Positions 8,275 to 16,199 of a stretch of 64,000 nt of DNA are shown one piece after another. The DNA is from Bacteroidota bacterium (GTDB lineage: Bacteria > Bacteroidota > Ignavibacteria > UBA10030 > UBA6906): positions 1 through 64,000 of the forward strand of contig JAUQWO010000011.1 of NCBI GenBank assembly GCA_030835135.1, in the 5' to 3' direction. The notes under the pieces are model-generated. The model made no database searches and was not told the DNA's origin. It saw only the letters and a program-made list of their open reading frames with translations. The first letter of the stretch is position 1. Every line of letters begins with the position of its first letter. Both the position numbers and the translations under genes were made by a program.

Positions 8275-9034
8275 GACCGTTGATATCGCCGGGTTCTATG
8301 ACCGGCTCTCCGGCGACTACGACCGGATGACGGGGTTCGAACAGCGCTTCGTCCGCGAACGCCCGTTCATCACACTGCTCGTCGACCGCCACAGGATCAC
8401 GCGGGCGGTCGACGCCGGCACCGGCACCGGGTTCCACGCGATCCTGCTCGCACGTCTCGGCGTGCATGTGACAGCCATCGATCTGTCGTCTGCCATGGTC
8501 GCAGCCCTGAAGACACATGCAGCCCGGGAGAATCTGCAGATCACGGGGCTCGTTGGCGCATTTGAGGACCTTCCCACGCTGGTCCGACAGCCGCAGGACG
8601 CGGTGTTCTCGATGGGGAACACGCTCGCCCACGCTCCCTCCTTCGACCACCTGCGCGCCACGATGCACTCCTTCCGGCAGATCCTCCGACCCGGGGGGGT
8701 GGTCTTCGTGCAAATGCTCAATTACAAGCGCATCCTTGCCTCGAAGGAGAGGGTTCTGGCGGACAAGGTTGAGGACGGGATCCGATTCATCCGGTGGTAC
8801 GACTACGAGGGCGACCATATCCGGTTCAATATCACCCGTGAACGTGTGGACGGGGCGGTCCCCGCGGAAACACAGACCCTGGACCTGATGCCTTTCACCG
8901 ATGACGATCTCCGTCTGGCCGCACGGCAGGCGGGGTTTGCGGATATCACGACCCTCGGGAGTATTGCGCTCGAGGCGTTCGATGAAGAGCGTTCGCGCGA
9001 CTGCGTCATGCTCGCGCGCGTCCCGGACCTCTGA
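8258..9034 (+). CDS. Class I SAM-dependent methyltransferase
   Basis: This 258-residue protein has the class I methyltransferase fold. SAM motif I is VDAGTGTGFHAILLA (about residues 49-63), the acidic end of beta-2 is AIDLS, and the post-motif strand is seen as FSMGNTLAHA. The C-terminal half carries the usual beta-sheet cap (RPGGVVFVQMLNYKRI). The gene overlaps the end of the polyferredoxin gene by 17 nt in another frame, so the two are probably co-transcribed. Substrate is unknown; a small molecule is more likely than nucleic acid from the domain layout. Confidence 0.85.
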   Translation: MDQKTETVDIAGFYDRLSGDYDRMTGFEQRFVRERPFITLLVDRHRITRAVDAGTGTGFHAILLARLGVHVTAIDLSSAMVAALKTHAARENLQITGLVGAFEDLPTLVRQPQDAVFSMGNTLAHAPSFDHLRATMHSFRQILRPGGVVFVQMLNYKRILASKERVLADKVEDGIRFIRWYDYEGDHIRFNITRERVDGAVPAETQTLDLMPFTDDDLRLAARQAGFADITTLGSIALEAFDEERSRDCVMLARVPDL

Positions 9035-9244
9035 CCGCCCGGCCGCTGTTCCCGGCCGCCATCCTTCTGGCAGCCCCGATGCCTTATCAAGAGATCGGAT
9101 CCAATCCTGTCTTGTTTTTCCCTGTGTGGCTTCGTAGCTTGAGGGAGTGAGGACGTGCGTCCGGCCGACGTGCGTGTTCCGGGCCTGCCGTCGTCGACCG
9201 GCCACCCGGTCTCACATCGCACGGGCAGAGAGGAAGGACGCCAC

Positions 9245-9700
9245 ATGAAGGACGCCGACCCGCGGATGCATACCGCGGAACATCTGATGAGCGGAGTGCT
9301 CGTCGCGATGTTCGGGATGGACCGGCCATTCACGACCCACATCGAGAAAAAGAAATCGAAGGCTGACTACCGCTTCGGGCGGACGCTCACCGAAGGGGAA
9401 GCCGCAGCGGTGGAGGCACGTGTGAACGAGCTCATCACGGCCGACCTGCCGGTGACGGAGGAGTTCCTGACGCCCGAAGAAGCCGCGTCACGGTTCGATC
9501 TCTCGCGGCTTCCCGAAGGGTCGGGCGACCGTGTGCGCATCGTGCACTGCGGCGACGCCGACGTCTGTCCGTGCATCGGTCCGCATGTGACGTCCACGCG
9601 TGCATGCGGGCGGTTCCGTCTGATCTCCTGGAGCCATGAGGACGGAGCGCTGCGCGTGCGGTTCAAGCTGGATGACCCGACTCCGGGCGATCCGGTATGA
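9245..9700 (+). CDS. AlaX-like tRNA editing domain protein
   Basis: This 151-residue free-standing protein resembles the second additional domain of alanyl- and threonyl-tRNA synthetases, which hydrolyses mischarged tRNA. The zinc-binding pattern is visible: HTAEHL near the N-terminus supplies two histidines in HxxxH spacing, and CIGPH within VCPCIGPHVTST supplies the CxxxH pair. The frame extends upstream to 9155, but the ATG at 9245 is preceded by aggaagg and begins just before the HTAEHL motif, as in the family. The amino acid it edits (Ser, Gly or other) cannot be told from this sequence. Confidence 0.82.
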   Translation: MKDADPRMHTAEHLMSGVLVAMFGMDRPFTTHIEKKKSKADYRFGRTLTEGEAAAVEARVNELITADLPVTEEFLTPEEAASRFDLSRLPEGSGDRVRIVHCGDADVCPCIGPHVTSTRACGRFRLISWSHEDGALRVRFKLDDPTPGDPV

Positions 9701-9760
9701 CCCCAGCGCCCGGCCCCGGGCAAATGATCGTCCGATCGCACAGAACCACAGGATCGTTGC

Positions 9761-11167
9761 ATGCCACCACATGTTGACGCGGGTCACATCGAAGACCCGC
9801 ACGGCGAAAAAAGCAGGATCGCGCTCACCTCTGTCCTTGCGGCCATCTTCATCACCGCATTGAAGCTCGTGGTCGGTCTCGAGACGAACAGTCTCGGTCT
9901 GCTGTCCGAGGCCGCGCACTCCGGCCTGGACTTCCTTGCCGCGCTCATGACGTTCGTCGCAGTGAAGATCGCAGCACGGCCGCCGGACAAGGAACATCAG
10001 TACGGCCACGGAAAGATCGAGAACCTTTCCGCCTTCATCGAAACGCTCCTTCTGGTGATCACCTGCGGCTGGATCATCTATGAGGCCCTGAGCCGGCTGA
10101 TCAGCCGGGAGTCGCATGTGGAGTCCTCTGTCTGGAGCTATGTCGTCATCGGCGTGGCGATCCTGGTGGACATCAGCCGTTCGCGGGCGCTCAAACGCGT
10201 GGCCGTGAAGTACAAGAGCCAGGCTCTGGAGGCCGATGCACTTCATTTCTCCAGCGATGTGTGGAGTTCGCTGGTCGTTCTCGCCGGCCTCGTCTTCGTG
10301 TCCTTCGGGTATGCATGGCTCGACGCCCTTGCAGCACTCATCGTCGCCTTCCTCGTCCTGTTCGTCAGCTATCGGCTCGGGCGGCGGACCATCGATGCCT
10401 TGATGGACAAGGTACCCGAGGGGCTGTATGAGCAGGTCGTCGGTGCGGTGCAGAGCGTCGACGGGGTGGAAGAGGTCCGCAACATACGCATCCGCCCGTC
10501 CGGTGCGAAGATCTTCGTTGATACGACCGTCGCCATCCGGCGCACGACACCGTTCCAGAAGGCGCACGCGATCATGGACGCCGTCGAGCATGCGGTCAAC
10601 AACCGACATCCCGGGATCGATGTCGTGGTCCACGCCGAGCCCTTCGAGAGCAGTGACGAGTCGGTGGCCGACAAGGTCCGCATGATCGTTATTGGCCGGG
10701 GCCTCCGCCCGCCCCACAATCTGGTGGTCCACCACAAGGAGGGGAAGTATCACGTGGAGTTCGATGTAGAATACACGGCGGGTGTGTCGTTCGTGGATGC
10801 CCATGCCATCGCGGATGAACTGGAGGAGGCGATCTTCCGGCAGGTGCAACACGTGGCCCATGTGACCGTTCACCTCGAGGAGTATCAGCCTGGCCAGAGT
10901 GAGGTTACCCCCGCCGTTGCCGACGAGGCGCTGCGTGCCTCGCTCGGACGGTTCCTCGCTCACCAGCAGGAGATCGTTGGCGGGACCGTGACCCAGATCC
11001 TGCGGAATGAGGAACATCAGTGCACGGTGCACCTGAACTGCATCTTTCCCCATACGCTTTCCCTCGCGGAAGTTCACCGGCTCGTTTCCCAGATCGAGAG
11101 CCGGCTGTATGAGCACTTCTCCGAGATCAACAAGGTCTCCATTCACGCGGAGCCGGACAGAGCCTGA
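9761..11167 (+). CDS. Cation diffusion facilitator (CDF) metal exporter with extended C-terminus
   Basis: CDF proteins are proton-driven dimeric exporters of Zn, Fe, Mn or similar divalent metals in the inner membrane. The membrane domain spans roughly residues 20-215. The metal site residues are H53 and D57 (SEAAHSGLD) in the second helix and H162 and D166 (LHFSSD) in the fifth, an HD-HD type often linked with Zn or Cd. The usual cytoplasmic ferredoxin-like domain follows, at about 220-300. Total length is 468, roughly 150 residues more than common family members, and the extra C-terminal part looks like a second alpha/beta domain rich in histidines. It has its own short leader after the AlaX gene, and a terminator follows. 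Confidence 0.9.
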   Translation: MPPHVDAGHIEDPHGEKSRIALTSVLAAIFITALKLVVGLETNSLGLLSEAAHSGLDFLAALMTFVAVKIAARPPDKEHQYGHGKIENLSAFIETLLLVITCGWIIYEALSRLISRESHVESSVWSYVVIGVAILVDISRSRALKRVAVKYKSQALEADALHFSSDVWSSLVVLAGLVFVSFGYAWLDALAALIVAFLVLFVSYRLGRRTIDALMDKVPEGLYEQVVGAVQSVDGVEEVRNIRIRPSGAKIFVDTTVAIRRTTPFQKAHAIMDAVEHAVNNRHPGIDVVVHAEPFESSDESVADKVRMIVIGRGLRPPHNLVVHHKEGKYHVEFDVEYTAGVSFVDAHAIADELEEAIFRQVQHVAHVTVHLEEYQPGQSEVTPAVADEALRASLGRFLAHQQEIVGGTVTQILRNEEHQCTVHLNCIFPHTLSLAEVHRLVSQIESRLYEHFSEINKVSIHAEPDRA

Positions 11168-11200
11168 CCCGGCGCTCGTCCATCGTCTCTTCTTTCCCCG

Positions 11201-11231
11201 CCGGGGCATGTGGCACGCATGCCCCGGTTTT
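11201..11231 (+). terminator. Intrinsic terminator after the CDF gene
   Basis: A 10-bp perfect stem, CCGGGGCATG (11201-11210) with CATGCCCCGG (11218-11227), closes a 7-nt loop and is followed by TTTT. Part of the loop and 3' arm also matches the repeated element found again at 11254-11272. Confidence 0.75.
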
Positions 11232-11253
11232 GCTTCTGCGGTCCCGCTTCGAG

Positions 11254-11272
11254 ATGTGGCACTGATGCCACA
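11254..11272. promoter_or_regulatory. Inverted-repeat activator-site candidate
   Basis: TGTGGCA and TGCCACA form a perfect 7-bp inverted repeat around a 4-nt spacer (CTGA), preceded by an A that is shared with the other copy. A second copy with the same core ATGTGGCAC-NN-ATGCC lies at 11208-11222. Both are roughly 80-130 nt upstream of the sigma-54-like -12 element, the usual distance for enhancer sites of NtrC-type activators such as the one encoded at 16196-17611. Confidence 0.5.
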
Positions 11273-11331
11273 CCATCCGCCGCAAACCCACTCTCACACC
11301 TGAAAATGCCAGAAATCGCAATTCTGCGTCA

Positions 11332-11347
11332 TGGCACGCCAATTGAA
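11332..11347 (+). promoter_or_regulatory. Sigma-54-type promoter candidate
   Basis: TGGCACG-CCAA-TTGAA matches the sigma-54 consensus TGGCACG-N4-TTGCW with a perfect -24 element and one mismatch (A for C) in the -12 element. It lies upstream of a run of same-strand genes that includes an NtrC-type sigma-54 activator. Confidence 0.5.
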
Positions 11348-11511
11348 ATAGCCTGAGCGCTTCTCCGCCCACGATATCCCGATCAACGTCCACGTCGGAC
11401 GATTCACTGGACAACCACACCGGGCCGATCGTGGTCGACCTGAACCTGGACGCGCAGATGATCCCGTCATCGCGCGAAGCCGCAACGAGCTCTTTATATA
11501 GGGACCGCGAC

Positions 11512-11727
11512 ATGAAGACGAACATGGGTTCATATGACCGGGTCGCGCGCGCTCTGCTGGCGTTGGTGTTCATCGTCCTCCTGCTCACCGAAACCGTCAC
11601 GGGGCTGGCCGCGTGGATGCTGGGTGTCCTCGCGGCCGTTCTCCTGCTGACCAGTGCAGTAAGCTTTTACCCGTTGTATGCGCCGTTGAATTTCTCCACT
11701 CGCGGCGACAAATCCACGACACACTGA
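11512..11727 (+). CDS. Small DUF2892 (YgaP-type) membrane protein
   Basis: This 71-residue protein starts MKTNMGSYDRVARALLALVF and has two hydrophobic segments (about 15-31 and 34-53) followed by FYPLYAPLNFST. This is the layout of the DUF2892 family, where the loop before the C-terminus normally reads CPLYA with a cysteine; here the cysteine is replaced by tyrosine. The ATG at 11512 gives the standard family start; upstream in-frame codons back to 11431 do not fit it. The function of the family is unknown. It lies 21 nt before the CHRD gene, so the two are probably co-transcribed. Confidence 0.8.
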   Translation: MKTNMGSYDRVARALLALVFIVLLLTETVTGLAAWMLGVLAAVLLLTSAVSFYPLYAPLNFSTRGDKSTTH

Positions 11728-11748
11728 ACGATCGAGGCGAGGGATACA

Positions 11749-13656
11749 ATGAAGACGTGCATTTCCCTGGTGCTGGCTCTGCTCGCCACCACCGCGACCG
11801 CAAGCATCCACATGACCGCGGCCCTGACAGGGTCCGAGAACGTCCCTGTCATCGCGACGGCAGCCACCGGCACCGGCTCATTCGTCCTGAGTGATGACCG
11901 GACGGAACTGAAGTACACGATCAGCTATCAGGGTTTGAGCGGAACCATCACCGGTGGACACTTTCACATGGGACGTCCGGGAGTGAATGGCGCAGTACTC
12001 AAGGGGTATGGCGCGAGCGGAGCACCGGCGAATGGTATGGTCACCGGTGTCTGGAGGACGACCGATGCGAGCCAGCCTCTGACCAGCGCGATCGTCGAGT
12101 CGCTCCTGACAGGAAAGGTGTATGTGAATTTCCACACGGCAGCGAACCCGGGCGGGGAGATCCGTGGGCAGGTGTCGCTCGGTACCGCGTTGCATTTCAC
12201 GGTGGACATGAACGGTGCCCAGGAGGTTCCTGGCAACGGAGCGACGGGAACGGGTACCGGCGTGTTCGTGCTGTCGGCCGATCGGACGGAGATGCGGTAT
12301 GAGATCGCGTATCAGGGATTGTCAGGAACACTCAGTGCGGGTGGTCATGTGCATACGGGAGCAGTGGGAGTGAGCGGCGGGGTGGTGCGGGCGATCGCGA
12401 ACAGTGGGGACCCTGCCGCCTCTGTTCTGCGCGACACGTGGAAGGCGACCGACAGCTCGCAGCCGCTGACCGCGGCGCTCATCGATTCAGCGGTTGCGGG
12501 AAAGTTGTACGTGAATCTCCATACAGCGGCGAATCCGGGCGGCGAGATCCGCGGACAGTTCGTGCTGGCAGGTGGGACGGGATTCTCTGCATCGCTGGAA
12601 GGGGACAAGGAAGTGCCTGCCGTGACGGCCGACGGGCGGGGGGTCGCGTACATAGTCATGAACAGTGCACGTACGGAAGCCCGGTACGCCGTGACATATT
12701 TCGGTCTGACGGGGACGTTGACCGCCGGGGGGCATTTCCACTTCGGCACCGTGGGCCGGAACGGACCTGTTGCGAAGGGGATCGCGACATCGGGCGGAGC
12801 GTCTGCTGCCACGATCGGCGGTTCGTGGAGATCGACGGATGCCTCCCAGCCGCTCACGCTGGCGATCGCCGAATCGCTTCTTGCGGGCAAGATCTATATG
12901 AACTTCCATACGGCTGCGAATCCGGGCGGCGAGATCCGCGGGCAACTGGAGATGACCACCGGGATCGGTTTCGATGTTACCCTCGATGGGTCACAGGAAA
13001 ACCCATCGGTGACGACCGACGGCAAAGGCACGGGGTATGCGGTCCTCAACGGGGAACGGAATGACCTCCGATATCGGTTTACCTATTATGGGTTGAGCGG
13101 TCCACTCACGGCCGGCGGGCATTTCCATGCCGCGGGGCCGGGGCGGAATGGGGCATTGGTGAAGGCCATTGCTGTGTCTGGGGAACCCGCTGCGGGTACA
13201 GTGAACGGCAATTGGGCTGCGTCGGCACCCACGCAGGCCCTGACCGATGTGGTGAAGGATTCGCTCTTCGCAGGGAACATCTACGTGAACTTCCATACGG
13301 CTGCCAACCCCGGCGGCGAGATCCGTGGACAACTGAGCGCAACCGCGACGGGCCCGACCGACGTCAGGATCGTTGATGCGGGAACCCCGGGGGCCTTCTC
13401 TCTGGGGCAGAACTACCCGAACCCCTTCAATCCGTCCACCCGGATCCCCTTTACCGTGGCACGTGAAGAGCGGCTCGCACTCGAGGTGTACAGCATCCTC
13501 GGACAGCGGGTAGCGGTCCTTGCCGAAGGGGTGATGCAGCCTGGGGTGTACGAGGCGCAGTTCGATGCCCGGGGCCTTGCCAGCGGTGTGTATGTGTATC
13601 GCCTGGTCGGTGCGACGGGGATCTCGTTGGCCCGAACGCTGTCGATCGTAAAATGA
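11749..13656 (+). CDS. Secreted four-repeat CHRD protein with T9SS sorting domain
   Basis: This 635-residue protein has a signal peptide (hydrophobic through TATAS, about residue 17). Four tandem CHRD domains of roughly 125 residues follow, each ending in a variant of HTAANPGGEIRGQ; units begin near nucleotides 11815, 12190, 12580 and 12965. A T9SS type-A C-terminal domain follows, with NYPNPFNPST (about 13411-13440), a beta-sandwich GVYVYRL segment and a basic end. The protein should therefore be exported across the outer membrane and attached or released at the surface. CHRD is a beta domain first seen in chordin; its bacterial role is unknown. It sits in front of the small haem proteins, which may be functionally linked. 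Confidence 0.93.
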   Translation: MKTCISLVLALLATTATASIHMTAALTGSENVPVIATAATGTGSFVLSDDRTELKYTISYQGLSGTITGGHFHMGRPGVNGAVLKGYGASGAPANGMVTGVWRTTDASQPLTSAIVESLLTGKVYVNFHTAANPGGEIRGQVSLGTALHFTVDMNGAQEVPGNGATGTGTGVFVLSADRTEMRYEIAYQGLSGTLSAGGHVHTGAVGVSGGVVRAIANSGDPAASVLRDTWKATDSSQPLTAALIDSAVAGKLYVNLHTAANPGGEIRGQFVLAGGTGFSASLEGDKEVPAVTADGRGVAYIVMNSARTEARYAVTYFGLTGTLTAGGHFHFGTVGRNGPVAKGIATSGGASAATIGGSWRSTDASQPLTLAIAESLLAGKIYMNFHTAANPGGEIRGQLEMTTGIGFDVTLDGSQENPSVTTDGKGTGYAVLNGERNDLRYRFTYYGLSGPLTAGGHFHAAGPGRNGALVKAIAVSGEPAAGTVNGNWAASAPTQALTDVVKDSLFAGNIYVNFHTAANPGGEIRGQLSATATGPTDVRIVDAGTPGAFSLGQNYPNPFNPSTRIPFTVAREERLALEVYSILGQRVAVLAEGVMQPGVYEAQFDARGLASGVYVYRLVGATGISLARTLSIVK

Positions 13657-13695
13657 TGACGCCACGTACTCACGACATCAGGATGGAGCAGTGAG

Positions 13696-14097
13696 ATGAC
13701 TACCTACCAGACGATCGCCATCGGGCTTCTCGTTGTCGTTGCTGCAGGGTGCAAGGATATGGGAACCGAGCCGGTGCAACCTGATCCGCCGGTCCCGCCC
13801 GCGGGGTCGACGATATCGTTCTCCCAGCATGTGCTCCCCATCCTGCAGCGCCACGGGTGCACCGGCTGCCACGGCGGGAGCGGGGGCCTTACGGTCACGT
13901 CGGTCGCGTCGCTCCTGACCGGAGGCGCGCATGGGGCCGCGGTCGTGGCAGGCCAGGCGGACAATAGCAATCTCATCAAGAAATTGCTCAGTCCCCCTCC
14001 GTTCGGCGCGCGGATGCCGCAGGGCGGACCGAATCTGGCCGATAGCACGATCACGGTCCTCCGCTCGTGGATCAATCAGGGGGCCCTGAACAATTGA
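13696..14097 (+). CDS. Small mono-haem c-type lipoprotein
   Basis: This 133-residue protein has a short signal with a lipobox ending AAGC (C19), a Pro-rich linker and one haem c motif, CTGCH, at 55-59. The segment around the motif (FSQHVLPILQRHGCTGCH) and the C-terminal MPQGGPNL...VLRSWINQGAL resemble planctomycete-type cytochrome C domains that occur in surface haem proteins. The distal Met ligand could be the Met in ARMPQGG. It is probably anchored to a membrane facing the periplasm or outside. The related 18777 protein closes the same operon. Confidence 0.85.
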   Translation: MTTYQTIAIGLLVVVAAGCKDMGTEPVQPDPPVPPAGSTISFSQHVLPILQRHGCTGCHGGSGGLTVTSVASLLTGGAHGAAVVAGQADNSNLIKKLLSPPPFGARMPQGGPNLADSTITVLRSWINQGALNN

Positions 14098-14145
14098 CCT
14101 TGCCATTTGCCGTGCGTATCATCTGATGACCCCTATGAGAGAACC

Positions 14146-14619
14146 ATGAAGACACTCCTGAAAGTGGCAGCCCTGTTCATCGGCGTCGGCGTGGTGGCCA
14201 TGCAGTTCATCGCGCGGCCGGACCGGACCAATCCGCCTGAGGATGCGCGGGTGGCCCTCTCGTCGCGGCTCCGTGTCCCGGACGATGTGCAGGCGGTCCT
14301 GGACAGGTCCTGCAGTGATTGCCACTCGAATACCACCCGGTGGCCGTGGTACACCGCGGTCGCTCCTGCGTCCTGGATCGTGGCGGATCACGTGGAGGAA
14401 GGGCGTCGTCACCTGAACTTCTCCGTCTGGGGAACGTATTCGGTGAAGCGGCAGGCCGCGAAACTGGAGATGATCTCGGCCGAAGTGGACAAGGGCAGCA
14501 TGCCGTTGAAGGGGTATCTGATGCTGCATGGCGATGCGGCACTCAGCGAGGCGGACAAAGACCGGTTGTGCGAATGGGCCGGCGCGCTCTCGGACAGTCT
14601 TCTCGGCAGGACGGAGTGA
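14146..14619 (+). CDS. Haem-binding domain protein (single CxxCH)
   Basis: This 157-residue protein has an N-terminal membrane or signal segment (residues 4-20) and one CSDCH motif at 56-60. It is followed by NTTRWPWYTAVAPASW, a signature of the small haem-binding family (Haem_bd) found in Bacteroidota. The frame continues upstream to 14107, but the ATG at 14146 starts directly before the hydrophobic segment. The stop overlaps the start of the histidine kinase gene (TGATG), which implies translational coupling. It could deliver haem or electrons to, or be sensed by, the kinase; this is inference. Confidence 0.82.
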   Translation: MKTLLKVAALFIGVGVVAMQFIARPDRTNPPEDARVALSSRLRVPDDVQAVLDRSCSDCHSNTTRWPWYTAVAPASWIVADHVEEGRRHLNFSVWGTYSVKRQAAKLEMISAEVDKGSMPLKGYLMLHGDAALSEADKDRLCEWAGALSDSLLGRTE

Positions 14620-16199
14620 TGTCCTTCCGTTCGGTGTCACTTTCGTGGAAGCTTCTCCTGGGTGTCGTACCGCTGATGCTTGTCTCCCTGACGATCAGCG
14701 TCATCCTGCAGAACCGCTTCCAGGAAGCGGAAATGATGGAACAGGCGCAGACCTCGGCACATACGTATGCCGACCTCATCCGCGAGAGTCTCGTCAGCCA
14801 GATGGTGTACAGCCAGGAGATCGATACGACGTATGTCGAGCGCGTCAACCGCATCCGGCACTTCGACAGTCTCGGGGTGCTCGCGAACGACCTGCATCTC
14901 CGTGAGGAACTGCTCGATGAGGACCGTCGCCAGGCACTGCGCACGAAAGTGCGCCCAACGCCACTCCAGGACTCGGTCCAGATGGATGTGTTCGGGGCCG
15001 GTCAGCCGGCGTTCCTGCGGAGTGGAGATCAGTTCCGTGCGGTGATCCCGTTCAACGCAACGAAGGTGTGTCAGAAATGCCATGCCGTGCCTCTGGACTA
15101 CACGCTCGGTGCGGCGGATGTGCGGTTCTCCCTGGCCCGCTTCACGGAGGCGACACAGGGAAACTGGCGCCGGTCGGTGATCATCTTCGTCATCTTCACG
15201 GTCGTTGCGGTGAGCGTTGCGGTCCTGGTCTTCCGTCGTACCGTTGCACGGCCGGTGGAACGGCTGGTAACGGCAACGACCGCCATGCAGAAGGGGGATC
15301 TGACCGTTCACGCGTCGGGGTCCGGGCACGGCCGGGGCACCGATGAGCTCGGGGTTCTCGCGGACCACTTCGATGAGATGCGTGAATCGCTCGCGGATAA
15401 GATCGCGAGTCTGGATCAGGTGAACCGCGATCTGGTCCGGCGGAACCGGGACCTGGAAGAGGCGATGGGACGTTTGCGCCGCACGCAGGAGGAACTGGTC
15501 CGGAGTGAACGGCTCGCGGTGACCGGCAAGATGGCGGCCCAGTTGTCGCATGAGATCAATAATCCCATTCATAACACGCGCAGTCTCCTGGAATCCTCGC
15601 TGCGGCGCATGGGCCCTGATGATCGTGCGCACGAACTCATCAGCCTCGCGATCGAAGAGGTGACGCGGATGGCGACGCTGACGCGGCAGCTGCTCGACGT
15701 GTACCGCGGGTCGGTGTCAGAAACGGCGATGGCGCCCGTGGACCTTGTCGCGCTTGTACACGAGATGGAGCGGGCGCACCAGGAGGCCTTCGCATCGCGC
15801 AACATCCATCTTTCGTCCGTGGTCAGCGGGTCCGTGCTCCCGGTCTGCGGATCACGCGACAAGCTCAAGCAGGTGCTCTTGAATCTGCTGCTGAATGCCC
15901 GGGATGCGATGCCGCAGGGAGGAACGCTGGTGATGGGGGTGCGGCAGGACGGTGAGCGGGTGGAGGCGACGGTCCGTGATTCCGGGAACGGGATCGCGCC
16001 GGAACACCTCCCGAAGATCTTCGATGCGTTCTTCACCACGAAATCTGAGGTGACCGGCGTGGGCCTGGGCCTGGCCGTGACGTACGGGATCATCCAGCAG
16101 CACAATGGCACCATCGACGTGCGGAGTACCCCCGGTGTGGGGACGGAGTTCACCATTCGCCTTCCGCTCGCACGCGCGGGAGCAGGAGTCATGGCATGA
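14619..16199 (+). CDS. Histidine kinase with haem c motif in the periplasmic sensor domain
   Basis: This 526-residue membrane sensor kinase has TM1 at about 12-30, a periplasmic domain at 31-184, TM2 at 186-205, HAMP and coiled coil at 206-297, a HisKA phosphoacceptor (H311 in SHEINNP) and an HATPase domain with N box LLNARDA, G1 DSGNGIAP and G2 GVGLGLAV. The periplasmic domain carries a CQKCH motif at 151-155, so it should bind one covalent c-type haem; the flanking PFNATK...LGAADVRFS resembles Tll0287/DUF3365-type haem sensor domains. Redox state, oxygen or nitric oxide could be the signal. The gene overlaps its neighbours on both sides, and the downstream regulator is the evident partner. 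Confidence 0.92.
   Translation: MSFRSVSLSWKLLLGVVPLMLVSLTISVILQNRFQEAEMMEQAQTSAHTYADLIRESLVSQMVYSQEIDTTYVERVNRIRHFDSLGVLANDLHLREELLDEDRRQALRTKVRPTPLQDSVQMDVFGAGQPAFLRSGDQFRAVIPFNATKVCQKCHAVPLDYTLGAADVRFSLARFTEATQGNWRRSVIIFVIFTVVAVSVAVLVFRRTVARPVERLVTATTAMQKGDLTVHASGSGHGRGTDELGVLADHFDEMRESLADKIASLDQVNRDLVRRNRDLEEAMGRLRRTQEELVRSERLAVTGKMAAQLSHEINNPIHNTRSLLESSLRRMGPDDRAHELISLAIEEVTRMATLTRQLLDVYRGSVSETAMAPVDLVALVHEMERAHQEAFASRNIHLSSVVSGSVLPVCGSRDKLKQVLLNLLLNARDAMPQGGTLVMGVRQDGERVEATVRDSGNGIAPEHLPKIFDAFFTTKSEVTGVGLGLAVTYGIIQQHNGTIDVRSTPGVGTEFTIRLPLARAGAGVMA

Larger units (their letters stand above)
11168..11511 (+). other. Intergenic control region before the cytochrome/sensor operon
   Basis: No gene is supported in these 344 bases. 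They hold the CDF terminator, two copies of ATGTGGCAC-NN-ATGCC, a sigma-54-like promoter at 11332-11347 and a long leader of about 150 nt to the ATG at 11512. Confidence 0.6.

Noticed and set aside
9488-11209. A 573-codon minus-strand frame opposite the AlaX and CDF genes
   Set aside because: The plus-strand proteins carry conserved metal-site motifs; the antisense product does not resemble any family.
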